NCBI GenBank assembly: GCA_051646925.1
Contig: JBOFDK010000090.1
Span: 1-64,000, forward strand
Length of the DNA: 64,000 bases
From: JBOFDK01 sp051646925
Lineage (GTDB): Bacteria > Bacillota > Clostridia > Lachnospirales > Cellulosilyticaceae
Reading direction: 5' to 3'
Shown: piece after piece, positions 43,773 through 52,624 of the stretch
Layout: every line of letters starts with the position of its first letter
Numbering within the stretch: position 1 is the stretch's first letter
The notes under the pieces: generated by a model
The model's database searches: none
Seen by the model: only the letters and a program-made list of their open reading frames with translations
What the model was told of the DNA's origin: nothing
Program-made: the position numbers and the translations under genes

Positions 43773-43877
43773 TTTTGTTACCTCCTAATAATTTCCGAAT
43801 ATAAACTCTATTTTTACTCTTATTATAACCACTTTTTATAACTTTTGTAAATGTTTTTGAAAGACTATCCTAACAAA

Positions 43878-43918
43878 AATAAAAAGGAACTATCACATAA
43901 TTGTAATAGTTCCTTTTA
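43878..43918 (-). terminator. Terminator of the spoIIIA operon
   Basis: AAAAGGAACTAT and ATAGTTCCTTTT pair over 12 bases, with an inner ACA/TGT stem, directly after the spoIIIAH stop. A T-rich tract follows on the minus strand. Confidence 0.85.
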
Positions 43919-43924
43919 TTTTTG

Positions 43925-44752
43925 TTAGTTTACTGATGTTGAAAGACGTGCTATTTTAATTTGACCTACTGTACATCCTGTTTTTCTTTGAACAATTTCT
44001 TCAATTTGTGCGTACTCATCATCTGAAATTTCTTCTTTGTTAACTATTACATCAATTGTATCATCATCCATTCTTACAAAAACATCTTTAAATCCTTTTG
44101 CACGAAGTAATGATTCTGATGCATTTTCTTTTTCAATACGTTTTTGAATAGCTAAAAGATTTTCAGCAGCTTTTGCTTTTTGTTCTTTTTCTACATTGTT
44201 ATCTTCTACAAATTTTGTAAGTTGTTCAATTTGTGAAGAACGAGCTTGCTCACGAAGCATTTTTTCTTCTGCAAAATAGTTAACTGCAACTTTTTTAGTA
44301 TCTGTTTCAGTATTACCTAAATCTGCATTTGCAAATTCTGTTGCTTTTTTAGTAATTACAACTTCTTCTGAAAGTAACTCATCTGTTACTGCTACTTCGA
44401 AGAAAGCATCTTCTAATGCTGCTATTTCTGCATCTGTTAATAATACACCTGTTTCTTCATCATAAGCATCTGGCGCTATTGTTTCGATGTCATCTTCGCT
44501 ATCAAAAAATCCTGCATGTACTACTAAGTCTTGATTTTCAATACTTACATCCCCTGCCATATTGTCAGCAAAATCTGGTGTTGATAATACAGATTGTGTA
44601 TCAATTAAGCTTAAGTACCCTGCAATTGCAATCATAAATACTAATACTGTAACGATAACATGATTTCGTTTAAAGTTCATACCTTTTACTTTCGCCTTCA
44701 TTCTTCTACCTGTTTCTTTCATACCTTTAGTTTGCATTTTTTTAAATTTCAT
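43925..44752 (-). CDS. spoIIIAH: Stage III sporulation protein AH
   Basis: A 275-aa mother-cell protein whose YscJ/FliF-like domain binds SpoIIQ to form the feeding-tube channel into the forespore. A basic N-terminus (MKFKKMQTKGMKETGRRMKA) leads to one membrane helix (HVIVTVLVFMIAIAGYLSL). An acidic linker and the C-terminal ring-building domain follow (about 180-275, LLRAKGFKDVFVRMDDDTID). I chose ATG 44752, behind GAGGAG; the ORF could be extended 20 codons into spoIIIAG without a ribosome site. Confidence 0.93.
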   Translation of the reverse strand: MKFKKMQTKGMKETGRRMKAKVKGMNFKRNHVIVTVLVFMIAIAGYLSLIDTQSVLSTPDFADNMAGDVSIENQDLVVHAGFFDSEDDIETIAPDAYDEETGVLLTDAEIAALEDAFFEVAVTDELLSEEVVITKKATEFANADLGNTETDTKKVAVNYFAEEKMLREQARSSQIEQLTKFVEDNNVEKEQKAKAAENLLAIQKRIEKENASESLLRAKGFKDVFVRMDDDTIDVIVNKEEISDDEYAQIEEIVQRKTGCTVGQIKIARLSTSVN

Positions 44753-44765
44753 TTTTTTCTCCTCC

Positions 44766-45326
44766 TCATTTTGTAGCCATTTTAAATACGGCAATTTTAT
44801 GTACTGGAACATTTAAAACTGATGAAACAGATTTCATAATAGCATCTTTTACGATAATATCGTCTGCCCCTTCAGCGAAAACAATAACACCTTCTATTTG
44901 AGGTTTGTTTTCTTTGATTACAAAAGGTGTATCACCTTTTTGCATGACAATCTTACGTTCAACATCTTGTTTTTTATTAGATTTTGTACGTCCTGAATTG
45001 TCGCTTTCATCTGTATCTTGCACACTCTCCACTACTTCTTCTGCAAGTATCATTTCATTTGTTGTGCTTGTAGTGACCATAACTTTTGTATTCCCTGCAC
45101 CTTCTAGCGTTGCGAGAATTGTTTCTAACCTTACTTCTAGCTTTTCCTCATAAGTGAGTGCTTGCTTTTGTACTGCTTCTTCTGTCTCTTCAGTTGCAAA
45201 GGTAGCAATTACTGTGTTATCTGCTTTTGGTATATACGTCAGTATAATACCTAGAGCAACAACTCCTATTGCAATAAAGATTAGCATTTGTGTCTTGTTT
45301 TTGTTAATACCTCTCTCATCCTCCAT
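44766..45326 (-). CDS. spoIIIAG: Stage III sporulation protein AG
   Basis: A 186-aa single-pass protein forming the large ring of the SpoIIIA-SpoIIQ complex. The membrane helix is near residues 13-30 (MLIFIAIGVVALGIILTYI), followed by a variable linker. The ring domain (about 60-186) has the GAGNTKVMVTTST motif and IEGVIVFAEGADDI near the C-terminus. Order and spacing fit the operon. Confidence 0.93.
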   Translation of the reverse strand: MEDERGINKNKTQMLIFIAIGVVALGIILTYIPKADNTVIATFATEETEEAVQKQALTYEEKLEVRLETILATLEGAGNTKVMVTTSTTNEMILAEEVVESVQDTDESDNSGRTKSNKKQDVERKIVMQKGDTPFVIKENKPQIEGVIVFAEGADDIIVKDAIMKSVSSVLNVPVHKIAVFKMATK

Positions 45327-45341
45327 GTACTTCCTCCTTGA

Positions 45342-45920
45342 TTAATTATCCTGTACTATAATATGTATATTAGAGTTGTCCAAATTATAGAAGTCATTTA
45401 TGAAATTTTTAATTTCTTTTTTTAATCTTTCTTCTGAAAGTACTATACTTTCGTTCTTATTGCCTTGTTCTATGCGGAATCCTCTATCATCATTCGCGCA
45501 AACTACCATCTCAATTTCCAAAATTTTATAACTTCCACCTTCATAATTTGTTTCAACAACTATATCTGATACATCTATATCTAATTTTTTTTCCAAACGC
45601 TGCTCTATTTCTAATATAAGCTGATTTTCATAAATTTCTTTCATTCCTTCTACTTGTCTATCGTAGTTTTTTTCATAATCTAAAGATGTTATTCCTTGCT
45701 CTAAGTTTGACTGATAAAAATTAATATAATTCATAACTGAAATCTCTTCGCCTAGTCCTATTTTTTGAATACCCGTAATTACTGGCAATAATATAGTGTA
45801 TAGTATTATAAATCCTAGAACGAATTTTATGTATTTTTTAAGCTCTGATACCGGAAAAATCATTTCCACTACCACGATAAAAAGCATCGTCCAAATTAAC
45901 GTTTGTAAGTACTCTTTCAT
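45342..45920 (-). CDS. spoIIIAF: Stage III sporulation protein AF
   Basis: A 192-aa membrane protein of the SpoIIIA complex. Two N-terminal helices (LIWTMLFIVVVEMIFPV and YIKFVLGFIILYTILLPVI) flank the MIFPVSELKKYIKFVLG signature. The soluble C-terminal domain follows. It lies 12 bases after spoIIIAE and 15 before spoIIIAG. Confidence 0.92.
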   Translation of the reverse strand: MKEYLQTLIWTMLFIVVVEMIFPVSELKKYIKFVLGFIILYTILLPVITGIQKIGLGEEISVMNYINFYQSNLEQGITSLDYEKNYDRQVEGMKEIYENQLILEIEQRLEKKLDIDVSDIVVETNYEGGSYKILEIEMVVCANDDRGFRIEQGNKNESIVLSEERLKKEIKNFINDFYNLDNSNIHIIVQDN

Positions 45921-45932
45921 CTAAAGCTCCTC

Positions 45933-47096
45933 CTATGTAATACTTGCTCCAACGCTTGCACAAACGACCATGACCACAATACTTAATATAGCAACGATAC
46001 TTGTAGAGCTTAATACAAACTGACACCCTTTTCCTAATACAGTTGCAATATCACTCATTTTTTTGTTTCCTATTGGCTGCACTATAGCCGCTGCTATGTG
46101 ATACAAGGCAACATATCCAAACATTTTAATAAGCGGCACTGCTGCTAATATTACAATCCAAATAACTACTCCTACTGCAAATGAATTTTTTAGAAGATGC
46201 GCGCATGACATAATAAATTCCAATGCCCCTCGGCTTGTATCCCCTACTACCGGAATAAACGCTGTAGATAACGTTAAAGCTGATTTTTTTAGTGATACAT
46301 CAATGTATGGTAATGTTAGTTTATACATCGTCATCAAACTTAAACTTAGCATCAAAATGCCTCTTAGTCCGTATTTGATACTTTTATAAAAAAGATTAAT
46401 AAACTTATCAATTTTTATTTCTTCGCTCATCGTACTAACTATTTGTAATACGATTAAACCAATAATAACTGGAAGTAAAATATACTGCATTATAAACGTC
46501 ATAAGTTCGATTGCACCAACCATAACAATTGCTAATGCACTAGAAGATGTTACATATCCTGATACTGCCATAAAAGCGAGTAACGTAGGTAACGCCGCTG
46601 TAACAATATCTGATAAGCCATCTATCGTTTGTTGTGCTAGTGTGACTATAACAAATAGTGATTGGCTAATCGTTAAAATAATTAGTGTATAACATGCTAA
46701 AAAAGCTACTTTTGTCGTATCCTTTGATTTAAATGCGCTGCTTAACGTTTGTAAAAATCCACACAATATAACGATAAGTGCAAATCGTATAATTAAACTT
46801 AAATATGTATGTGTTTCTTTCATCAAAATATTGCCTATTTTATCTATTAGATATCCAAGTGAAAATTCTGTTTTTCCCATCAAGATATTTTGCACTTCTT
46901 CTTTTAGATCAAACGTTTGCAAATCAGGTCTATCAACAGTCAAAGACTCCATCGTATTTTCAATAGATTCCCAATCAAAAAGTTGAAGTTGACTACTCAT
47001 AACATCATCTACATCCATACCTTGCACATATATTGCTGGAGTACATAGTATACAAAAAAGTACGACCCAAAATAAATTTTGTATTCGTTTTTTCAT
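45933..47096 (-). CDS. spoIIIAE: Stage III sporulation protein AE
   Basis: A 387-aa polytopic protein, the main membrane component of the mother-cell SpoIIIA complex. A signal-like N-terminus (QNLFWVVLFCILCTPAIYV) precedes an extracellular stretch and about seven helices, with the conserved STAFIPVVGDTSRGALEFIMSC region. I chose ATG 47096 behind GGGGAG; a 46-codon upstream extension overlaps spoIIIAD and is not protein-like. Length is close to the B. subtilis protein (399). Confidence 0.94.
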   Translation of the reverse strand: MKKRIQNLFWVVLFCILCTPAIYVQGMDVDDVMSSQLQLFDWESIENTMESLTVDRPDLQTFDLKEEVQNILMGKTEFSLGYLIDKIGNILMKETHTYLSLIIRFALIVILCGFLQTLSSAFKSKDTTKVAFLACYTLIILTISQSLFVIVTLAQQTIDGLSDIVTAALPTLLAFMAVSGYVTSSSALAIVMVGAIELMTFIMQYILLPVIIGLIVLQIVSTMSEEIKIDKFINLFYKSIKYGLRGILMLSLSLMTMYKLTLPYIDVSLKKSALTLSTAFIPVVGDTSRGALEFIMSCAHLLKNSFAVGVVIWIVILAAVPLIKMFGYVALYHIAAAIVQPIGNKKMSDIATVLGKGCQFVLSSTSIVAILSIVVMVVCASVGASIT

Positions 47097-47110
47097 TCGT
47101 CTTCTCCCCT

Positions 47111-47494
47111 TTAAAGCAACTGATTCACCAGCTCTACTAAGGCAAGTATAATCGGCGCTGCTAGTACAAGTACGATAATTTTCCCCCCGAGTTGTAATTT
47201 TGTTGCAACCGATTCTTCGCCCGTATCTTTGCATAATTGATAACCAAATTCCGTAATATATGCAACTCCTATTATTTTCAAAACAATTACTAGATACGCA
47301 TTGTCTAAATTAATTTTATTCCATAATTCTTGAATAAGTTCAATTACAACTCCAAGCTGCGGTACGATTAACAAAAATAGTAAACTCACCGCTGCTAATC
47401 TAATAATGCCGCCTCGTTCCTTATCATTTGAGCTAACGAAACTAATTATCAAACTCATACTAACCCCGAGAGTAACTAGCTTAATAATCTCCAC
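47111..47494 (-). CDS. spoIIIAD: Stage III sporulation protein AD
   Basis: A 127-aa integral membrane protein with three to four helices and the typical GVAYITEFGYQLCKDTGEESVATKLQLGGK stretch (read as two adjacent motifs). It is part of the SpoIIIA channel complex and lies between spoIIIAC and spoIIIAE. Confidence 0.93.
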   Translation of the reverse strand: MEIIKLVTLGVSMSLIISFVSSNDKERGGIIRLAAVSLLFLLIVPQLGVVIELIQELWNKINLDNAYLVIVLKIIGVAYITEFGYQLCKDTGEESVATKLQLGGKIIVLVLAAPIILALVELVNQLL

Positions 47495-47511
47495 CTCGCA
47501 TTACCCCCTTA

Positions 47512-47709
47512 TCAAAAAACAAGCATAGTTTGAATTACTTCAAAAAATTCTTTAATATATTCTGCCGCTATAATAAGCATAGTTATTGTCCCTATAATAG
47601 AAATAATCGTTGCCGCTGTATCATATCCTGATTTTTTTACGAGAGTTACTATAAGTCCAATTGCTAATGCTAATCCCCCGAGTTGTGTTATTGCTAGAAT
47701 TTGCTCCAT
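47512..47709 (-). CDS. spoIIIAC: Stage III sporulation protein AC
   Basis: A 65-aa two-helix membrane protein with the family motif GLIVTLVKKSGYDTAATIIS. Length equals the usual 65-68 residues. It is part of the SpoIIIA complex. Confidence 0.93.
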   Translation of the reverse strand: MEQILAITQLGGLALAIGLIVTLVKKSGYDTAATIISIIGTITMLIIAAEYIKEFFEVIQTMLVF

Positions 47710-47726
47710 AATTTATAGCCCCTTTC

Positions 47727-48242
47727 TTAAATTAAAAGTATACATATACAAGCACCACCTAGTATTCCAATACCTGTATAAAGTTTTTGTGTTTTTTCTT
47801 CTTCTTTTTGTAATTCTTCAGATACACTTCTTAACTTGTCAATTAACCATTCAAGTTCTTTTTTTTGCATTAGTTTATCATTATAGCTACGCATTTCTCC
47901 AAAAGTTTCTAAAATATCATAATCACTTTTTGTCAAATGGTATCTATATTTTTCACGCCTTAGCACTTGTTGCCAGCTACTTTCTATATCCATACTTGTT
48001 TTGTTTTCAAGCATTTCTCCAAAGTTTTGAAACAAATGACCTATATCCGCTTTACATCCTTTAGAAACATGAATACACGCTTCGGGCAATGGAGTTAATC
48101 TATAATCAATATCTCCTTTAATTTGCTCAAAAGCATCAATTAGTGCAAATATTTCAGCTAGCCGTTTTTTGTACTGCGTAACTAACAAACAACCACAACT
48201 TGCACATCCTGCAAAAATCATCATTAGCCCTATCATCTTCAT
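47727..48242 (-). CDS. spoIIIAB: Stage III sporulation protein AB
   Basis: A 171-aa protein with N- and C-terminal hydrophobic anchors and a helical cytoplasmic domain resembling type II secretion GspF. Motifs are AFEQIKGDIDYRLTPLPEA near residue 40 and the LYTGIGILGGACICILLI tail. The start overlaps the spoIIIAA stop by four bases. Confidence 0.92.
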   Translation of the reverse strand: MKMIGLMMIFAGCASCGCLLVTQYKKRLAEIFALIDAFEQIKGDIDYRLTPLPEACIHVSKGCKADIGHLFQNFGEMLENKTSMDIESSWQQVLRREKYRYHLTKSDYDILETFGEMRSYNDKLMQKKELEWLIDKLRSVSEELQKEEEKTQKLYTGIGILGGACICILLI

Positions 48243-49168
48243 AGCACTACGCCTCCTCTCCCATTCCGTACGTCAATTATTTCTTCAACCGTACACGGTC
48301 CTTGTTTATTTGAAAGTACTACTATTTTTTCAAACAAACGATTATCAATCATACGTTTTAAAATTGGTTTTTTTAAGCAGTCTTTATAATCTAGTCCATG
48401 TGTTGTACATAAAATAGTAACGCCGGCTCCTAGCACCTCTTCAACAGCAATCATATCTTTTTCACTACTAATTTCATCAACTGCAATTATATCTGGTGCC
48501 ATAGCACGAAGTAACATTCTCATTCCCTCTACTTTTGTACATCCATCTAGTACGTCTGTACGAATACCAACATCATTTTGAGGAATTCCTTTATAGCAAC
48601 CCGCAATTTCTGACCTTTCATCTACAACACCTACTGTAAATGAATCATTACTAAGCTGCCTTATCAAATCTCTTAATAACGTCGTCTTTCCGCATTTTGG
48701 CGGTGATACTATTAGCGTATGCCTAACTCTTTTTCCAATCATTAGAGCTGGTAATACTTTTTGGCTACAACCTATTGCTTCATGTGCAATACGAATATTT
48801 AATGCACTTATATGTTTAATCGTTTTGATTTTGCCATCTTCAACAACGACTTTTCCAACTACCCCTATTCTGTGACCACCTTCAATCGTCATATAACCTT
48901 GTTTAATCTCATCATCGACTGCATAGAACGAAAATCCACTAATACTTTTTATTATTGTTTCAAGGTCTACGTCACTTGCTTTATAACTCTCGGTTATTTT
49001 GCATAACCCCTGATGGTTAAGACCATGCTCTGCATTTGCAGTATGTATAATTAGTGGTTTTCCGACCCTTAAACGAATTTCTTGAATACGCTTACGCTCA
49101 GACGGTGGTAATTTCAAAAACATTTCTTTTAAATGTATTGGTATATTATCTAACAATTGTCTATTCAT
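48239..49168 (-). CDS. spoIIIAA: Stage III sporulation protein AA (ATPase)
   Basis: A 309-aa ATPase related to secretion ATPases, which powers the SpoIIIA complex. The P-loop is VSPPKCGKTTLLRDL (about residues 145-160), with VDERSEIAGC and IAVDEISSEKD further on. I chose ATG 49168 behind AAGGAGG; the nine-codon extension lacks a site. It is the first gene of the intact eight-gene spoIIIA operon. Confidence 0.95.
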   Translation of the reverse strand: MNRQLLDNIPIHLKEMFLKLPPSERKRIQEIRLRVGKPLIIHTANAEHGLNHQGLCKITESYKASDVDLETIIKSISGFSFYAVDDEIKQGYMTIEGGHRIGVVGKVVVEDGKIKTIKHISALNIRIAHEAIGCSQKVLPALMIGKRVRHTLIVSPPKCGKTTLLRDLIRQLSNDSFTVGVVDERSEIAGCYKGIPQNDVGIRTDVLDGCTKVEGMRMLLRAMAPDIIAVDEISSEKDMIAVEEVLGAGVTILCTTHGLDYKDCLKKPILKRMIDNRLFEKIVVLSNKQGPCTVEEIIDVRNGRGGVVL

Positions 49169-49201
49169 TGTAGCCTCCTTAGCTTTTGTAATCATTAATT
49201 A

Positions 49202-49209
49202 ACTATATG
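49202..49209 (-). promoter_or_regulatory. Possible SigE -10 element of the spoIIIA operon
   Basis: The minus strand reads CATATAGT, close to the SigE -10 consensus CATACANT, 33 bases before the spoIIIAA start. SigE control is known for this operon in B. subtilis. I could not identify a good -35. Confidence 0.35.
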
Positions 49210-49231
49210 TGGCTTGTCCTGTTTTTAGAAC

Positions 49232-49266
49232 AAAAAAAAATACTCTTCCGAAGAAGAGTATTTTTA
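49232..49266. terminator. Terminator of efp
   Basis: An 8-bp GC/AT stem (TACTCTTC/GAAGAGTA), extended by A-T pairs, has a UUCG tetraloop on the minus strand and nine Ts after it. It ends the pepP-efp transcript before spoIIIAA. Confidence 0.9.
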
Positions 49267-49273
49267 AATGTGC

Positions 49274-49831
49274 TTATGCACGGCTCATATAGTCGCCTGT
49301 ACGTGTGTCGATACGAATTACTTCGCCTTGTTCGATGAAAAGTGGCACCATAACACGTGCTCCTGTTTCAACGATAGCTGGCTTTGTTGCACCTTGTGCT
49401 GTATCGCCTTTAATACCTGGCTCTGTTTCTATAATTTGAAGTTCAACGTTGATTGGTGGTTCAATACCAAACACGCTTCCTTGATGTGCAAGAATTTTAA
49501 CCATTTCATTTTCTTTTACGAATTTTAACGCATCACCAATATCTGATCCGTCAACTGCGATTTGGTCATATGTTGCAACGTCCATGAAGTGGTATAATTC
49601 ACCATCGCTGTATAAATATTGCATATCGTTACGATCAATATGTGCCTTAGGCATTTTTTCTGATGGACGGAATGTTTTTTCAATCACTGCGCCTGTTTTA
49701 ATATTTCTTAATTTACAACGAACAAACGCTGCACCTTTTCCTGGTTTAACGTGTTGGAATTCAATAATTTGAAATAAGTTGCCTTCGTACTCAATTGTTA
49801 CACCATTTCTAAAATCACCTGCTGAAATCAT
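49274..49831 (-). CDS. efp: Translation elongation factor P
   Basis: A 185-aa three-domain factor that relieves ribosome stalling at polyproline stretches. It starts MISAGDFRNGVTIEYEGN, has the loop region HVKPGKGAAFVRCKLRN (the modified Lys position in many bacteria) and ends GEVIRIDTRTGDYMSRA. AGGAGG precedes the ATG. Confidence 0.98.
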   Translation of the reverse strand: MISAGDFRNGVTIEYEGNLFQIIEFQHVKPGKGAAFVRCKLRNIKTGAVIEKTFRPSEKMPKAHIDRNDMQYLYSDGELYHFMDVATYDQIAVDGSDIGDALKFVKENEMVKILAHQGSVFGIEPPINVELQIIETEPGIKGDTAQGATKPAIVETGARVMVPLFIEQGEVIRIDTRTGDYMSRA

Positions 49832-49862
49832 GCGTATTCCTCCTAATATGTTTTTCCTATAT

Positions 49863-49891
49863 AGTGTAAACTAGATTATCGTATTTTTCAA
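49863..49891 (-). promoter_or_regulatory. Probable SigA-type promoter of efp
   Basis: On the minus strand TTGAAA and TACACT are 17 bases apart, 32 bases before the efp start; the -10 is imperfect. Confidence 0.5.
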
Positions 49892-49903
49892 CGCTTTTTT
49901 ACT

Positions 49904-50986
49904 TTATAATACAATAACTAGTTCCTTTGTTGACTTAGTTAAGTTCTCATAACCATCTTCTGTAACTACAATCACATCCTCAATACGTACTCCGCCAAAC
50001 CCTGGAATATAAATACCTGGCTCTACTGTAAGCACCATTCCGCTCTCAAGTACTTTATCTTCTGATGGACTAAATCTTGGACTTTCATGAATATCTAACC
50101 CTACGCTATGACCAAGTCCATGACCAAAATAATCTCCATATCCCGCATCTTTAATAATATTTCGGGCTACCGCGTCAATTTCTTTTCCTGTTTTACCAGG
50201 CTTAATAGCTTCAAGAGCCGCTAACTGCGCTTTTAGTACTATATCATAAATTTCACGATGTTTTTCACTAGCTTCGCCTATAACGATTGTTCTTGTCATA
50301 TCAGAACAATACCCTTCATATTTACATCCAAAATCCATAACGACAAAATCACCTTTTTTAAGCATTTCAGGTCCAGGAGTTGCATGGCATAACGATGATT
50401 TCGCACCACTTGCTACTATCGTATCAAATGATAATCCACTAGCACCCTCTTTACGCATAATACGCTCTATCTCAAGAGTTACATCATTTTCTGTAATACC
50501 TTCTTTATATTTTTCAGTTATAAATGGAATAATTTTACTAAAAGCAATATCTCCAATTTCTTCTGCTCGTCGTAAACATTTAAGTTCTTCTTCGTGTTTA
50601 ATTTCACGACACTCCTCAACTACATTCAGTAGCGGTACAAACGAAAAATCATATTTTTCTAGTCCCAAATACGTCTGATATTGTGTATGCGCACTTTCAA
50701 ATCCTATACGTTTTACACCATCTTCTTTTACAACTTCCATAGTAGCTGCAATAAGTCCACTTTTTCCTTGATTTACAACTTCAAATTCTTCACATTGTTT
50801 AGATGCTTGTTCAATATAACGAAAATCTGTAATGATAACTTTTTTATTTTTTGACAAATACAGCATACTGTTTGAACCTGTAAAACCACTAACATATCTT
50901 GTATTTGCACGATTAGTTATAAGCATTGCATCAATATTTAATTTGTCAAACTGACTTATAATCGTTTCTATAATTGTTGTTTTCAT
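49904..50986 (-). CDS. Xaa-Pro aminopeptidase / dipeptidase (M24 family)
   Basis: A 360-aa M24 metallopeptidase cleaving X-Pro bonds (YqhT-like in B. subtilis). An N-terminal creatinase-like domain (about 1-130) is followed by the pita-bread domain with metal ligands in VVMDFGCKYEGYCSDMTRT, GHGLGHSVGLDIHE, VLTVEPGIYIPG and RIEDVIVV. It lies before efp, the common pair linked to proline-rich peptide handling. Exact specificity (PepP or PepQ) is not certain. Confidence 0.93.
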   Translation of the reverse strand: MKTTIIETIISQFDKLNIDAMLITNRANTRYVSGFTGSNSMLYLSKNKKVIITDFRYIEQASKQCEEFEVVNQGKSGLIAATMEVVKEDGVKRIGFESAHTQYQTYLGLEKYDFSFVPLLNVVEECREIKHEEELKCLRRAEEIGDIAFSKIIPFITEKYKEGITENDVTLEIERIMRKEGASGLSFDTIVASGAKSSLCHATPGPEMLKKGDFVVMDFGCKYEGYCSDMTRTIVIGEASEKHREIYDIVLKAQLAALEAIKPGKTGKEIDAVARNIIKDAGYGDYFGHGLGHSVGLDIHESPRFSPSEDKVLESGMVLTVEPGIYIPGFGGVRIEDVIVVTEDGYENLTKSTKELVIVL

Positions 50987-51029
50987 TATTTTTTCTCACT
51001 TTCTAATTTGAAATTTTTTTATTTATCTT

Positions 51030-51479
51030 TTATTTATCTTTTTTTGACATATATAACGCATCTATTGCAAGCTGATATCCCATAAACCCAAGTCCTGTAA
51101 TACTTCCAACACATGCATTTGCTGTTACTGAATGTTGTCTATATTCTTCTCTTTGACTTATATTTGAAATATGCACTTCTATAGTTGGTATCATAATACT
51201 TTTAATAGCATCACTGAGCGCATAACTATAATGCGTTAATGCACCAGGGTTAATTACTATCCCATCTACTTTATCTGTGTAACACTTCTGCAAAAAATCA
51301 ATTAACTTACCTTCACTATTTGATTGATAGAAAGTTAAATTTATTTCTATTTTTTTTGTGTCATGAACGTATAATTTTAACATTTTTTCTAAATCATCTA
51401 ATGTTTTTGTTCCATAAATTTCAGGTTCACGAATACCCAAAAAATTCAAATTAGGTCCATTAACAACTGCTATTTGCAT
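51030..51479 (-). CDS. aroQ: 3-dehydroquinate dehydratase, type II
   Basis: A 149-aa enzyme for the third shikimate step. Motifs are VVNGPNLNFLGIREPEIYG (catalytic Arg and Tyr), INPGALTHYSYAL, EVHISNISQREEYR and the final GLGFMGYQLAIDAL. I chose ATG 51479, with AGTAGGTG before it; a GTG three codons upstream directly follows the aroK stop. It completes the aroE-aroK-aroQ group. Confidence 0.95.
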   Translation of the reverse strand: MQIAVVNGPNLNFLGIREPEIYGTKTLDDLEKMLKLYVHDTKKIEINLTFYQSNSEGKLIDFLQKCYTDKVDGIVINPGALTHYSYALSDAIKSIMIPTIEVHISNISQREEYRQHSVTANACVGSITGLGFMGYQLAIDALYMSKKDK

Positions 51480-51488
51480 AATTTTCAC

Positions 51489-51983
51489 CTACTTTATTTG
51501 GTCCAATATTAATTTTGATAACCTATACGGTGTATGTCCTTCACACAAAATTTTATATGCTGATACTTCTTCATATAAATTTTGTCTTTTTACATAACGC
51601 TCATACAACTTATCTTTAGATATAGCTAATGGACGGCTATCATCATTTTTTACACGCTGATAAACTAGTTCAAAAGGTAAATCTAAATATATAACAAATT
51701 GATTTTTCAGAAATTCACGATTTTCTTCACACTCAACTACCCCGCCACCTGTTGCGATTATTACTTGCTTATAATGTTTTGTTTCTAATAATATATTTGT
51801 TTCTACTTTACGAAAATACGTTTCACCATATGTCTCAAACAAGTATTTTATTGATTTTCCTTCAGATTTAACAACTTGTCTATCTAAATCATAAAATTTT
51901 TTACCTTGCTGTATTGCTATTTGTTGTCCTATTGTTGTTTTTCCACATCCCATAAATCCAATCAAATATATATTATTTTTCAT
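51489..51983 (-). CDS. aroK: Shikimate kinase
   Basis: A 164-aa P-loop kinase that phosphorylates shikimate. The nucleotide loop is LIGFMGCGKTTIGQQ. Substrate motifs are FYDLDRQ, ETYFRKVE and ATGGGVV, with the lid arginine in DSRPLA. It is followed by aroQ after nine bases. Confidence 0.95.
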   Translation of the reverse strand: MKNNIYLIGFMGCGKTTIGQQIAIQQGKKFYDLDRQVVKSEGKSIKYLFETYGETYFRKVETNILLETKHYKQVIIATGGGVVECEENREFLKNQFVIYLDLPFELVYQRVKNDDSRPLAISKDKLYERYVKRQNLYEEVSAYKILCEGHTPYRLSKLILDQIK

Positions 51984-52034
51984 AAATCACAACTACTTGT
52001 TCGGGGGGGCTTTTATAATTCATATGTACCACCC

Positions 52035-52511
52035 CTAACTGTATATTCTTATCTTACCTGTTGCAACGCTAATGGTCAATTCATTCTTTTTATTAAGCCC
52101 TTTATGCATAATCGTAATTGTCTTAGCTTCTGATACAGACATATCTTTGTCAAAACAAATAATACGATTGCCATTAATACTTATATCTACTGATTTTGGT
52201 ACCTCAATTTTTTGTTTTATTTCGCCCTGTTGTATTTGGCACATAACTGTCTTATTACCAATTTGACGTTTTTCAACGTTTACCATTATATTTCTAGCAC
52301 TAGCTTCTTGTTGCGAATGCTGAATAAGCGTTACAGTTTTTTGAATAAATTGATTGTACTCATATAGTTTTACCATATTAAAACCTATACTCATAGTACT
52401 TGATAAAATGGCGATGATAGCCAAAACAACGGTCATCTCAACTAATGTCATTCCTGATTGTTTTGGCATATTGCTTTTGTTTTGTCTAATTATTTTATTT
52501 ATAATAAACAT
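52035..52511 (-). CDS. Type IV prepilin-like protein inside the aro gene group
   Basis: A 158-aa protein with a class III (prepilin) leader: a short basic head, then KQSG/MTLVEM with Glu at +5, then a hydrophobic helix (TVVLAIIAILSSTMSIGF). It resembles GspH/ComGD-type minor pseudopilins. The rest is soluble and unrecognised. The start at 52511 has only a weak GGTG site. It is sandwiched between aroE and aroK, away from the pilus cluster at 54097-64000, but would be processed by the same PilD. Confidence 0.82.
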   Translation of the reverse strand: MFIINKIIRQNKSNMPKQSGMTLVEMTVVLAIIAILSSTMSIGFNMVKLYEYNQFIQKTVTLIQHSQQEASARNIMVNVEKRQIGNKTVMCQIQQGEIKQKIEVPKSVDISINGNRIICFDKDMSVSEAKTITIMHKGLNKKNELTISVATGKIRIYS

Positions 52512-52569
52512 TACTTTTTTTCACCGCCAATCAATTATTTTATTCAAACTTGCATTTTATCTATTTTTT

Positions 52570-52617
52570 ACTTAATTTATTTTCTACTTAATTTATTTTC
52601 TACTTAATTTATTTTTA
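52570..52617. repeat. Short 16-bp AT-rich tandem repeat beyond aroE
   Basis: Three copies of ACTTAATTTATTTTCT (the third diverging at its end), just past the aroE stop. The end of aroE itself is similar in composition and encodes KIKNKIENKLNEK, so the coding end may have grown by the same slippage. Confidence 0.7.
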
Positions 52618-52624
52618 ATTTTAT

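Noticed and set aside
45838..46026. A 62-codon minus-strand frame between spoIIIAE and spoIIIAF
   Set aside because: It lies almost wholly within these two well-supported genes in another frame and lacks a ribosome site.
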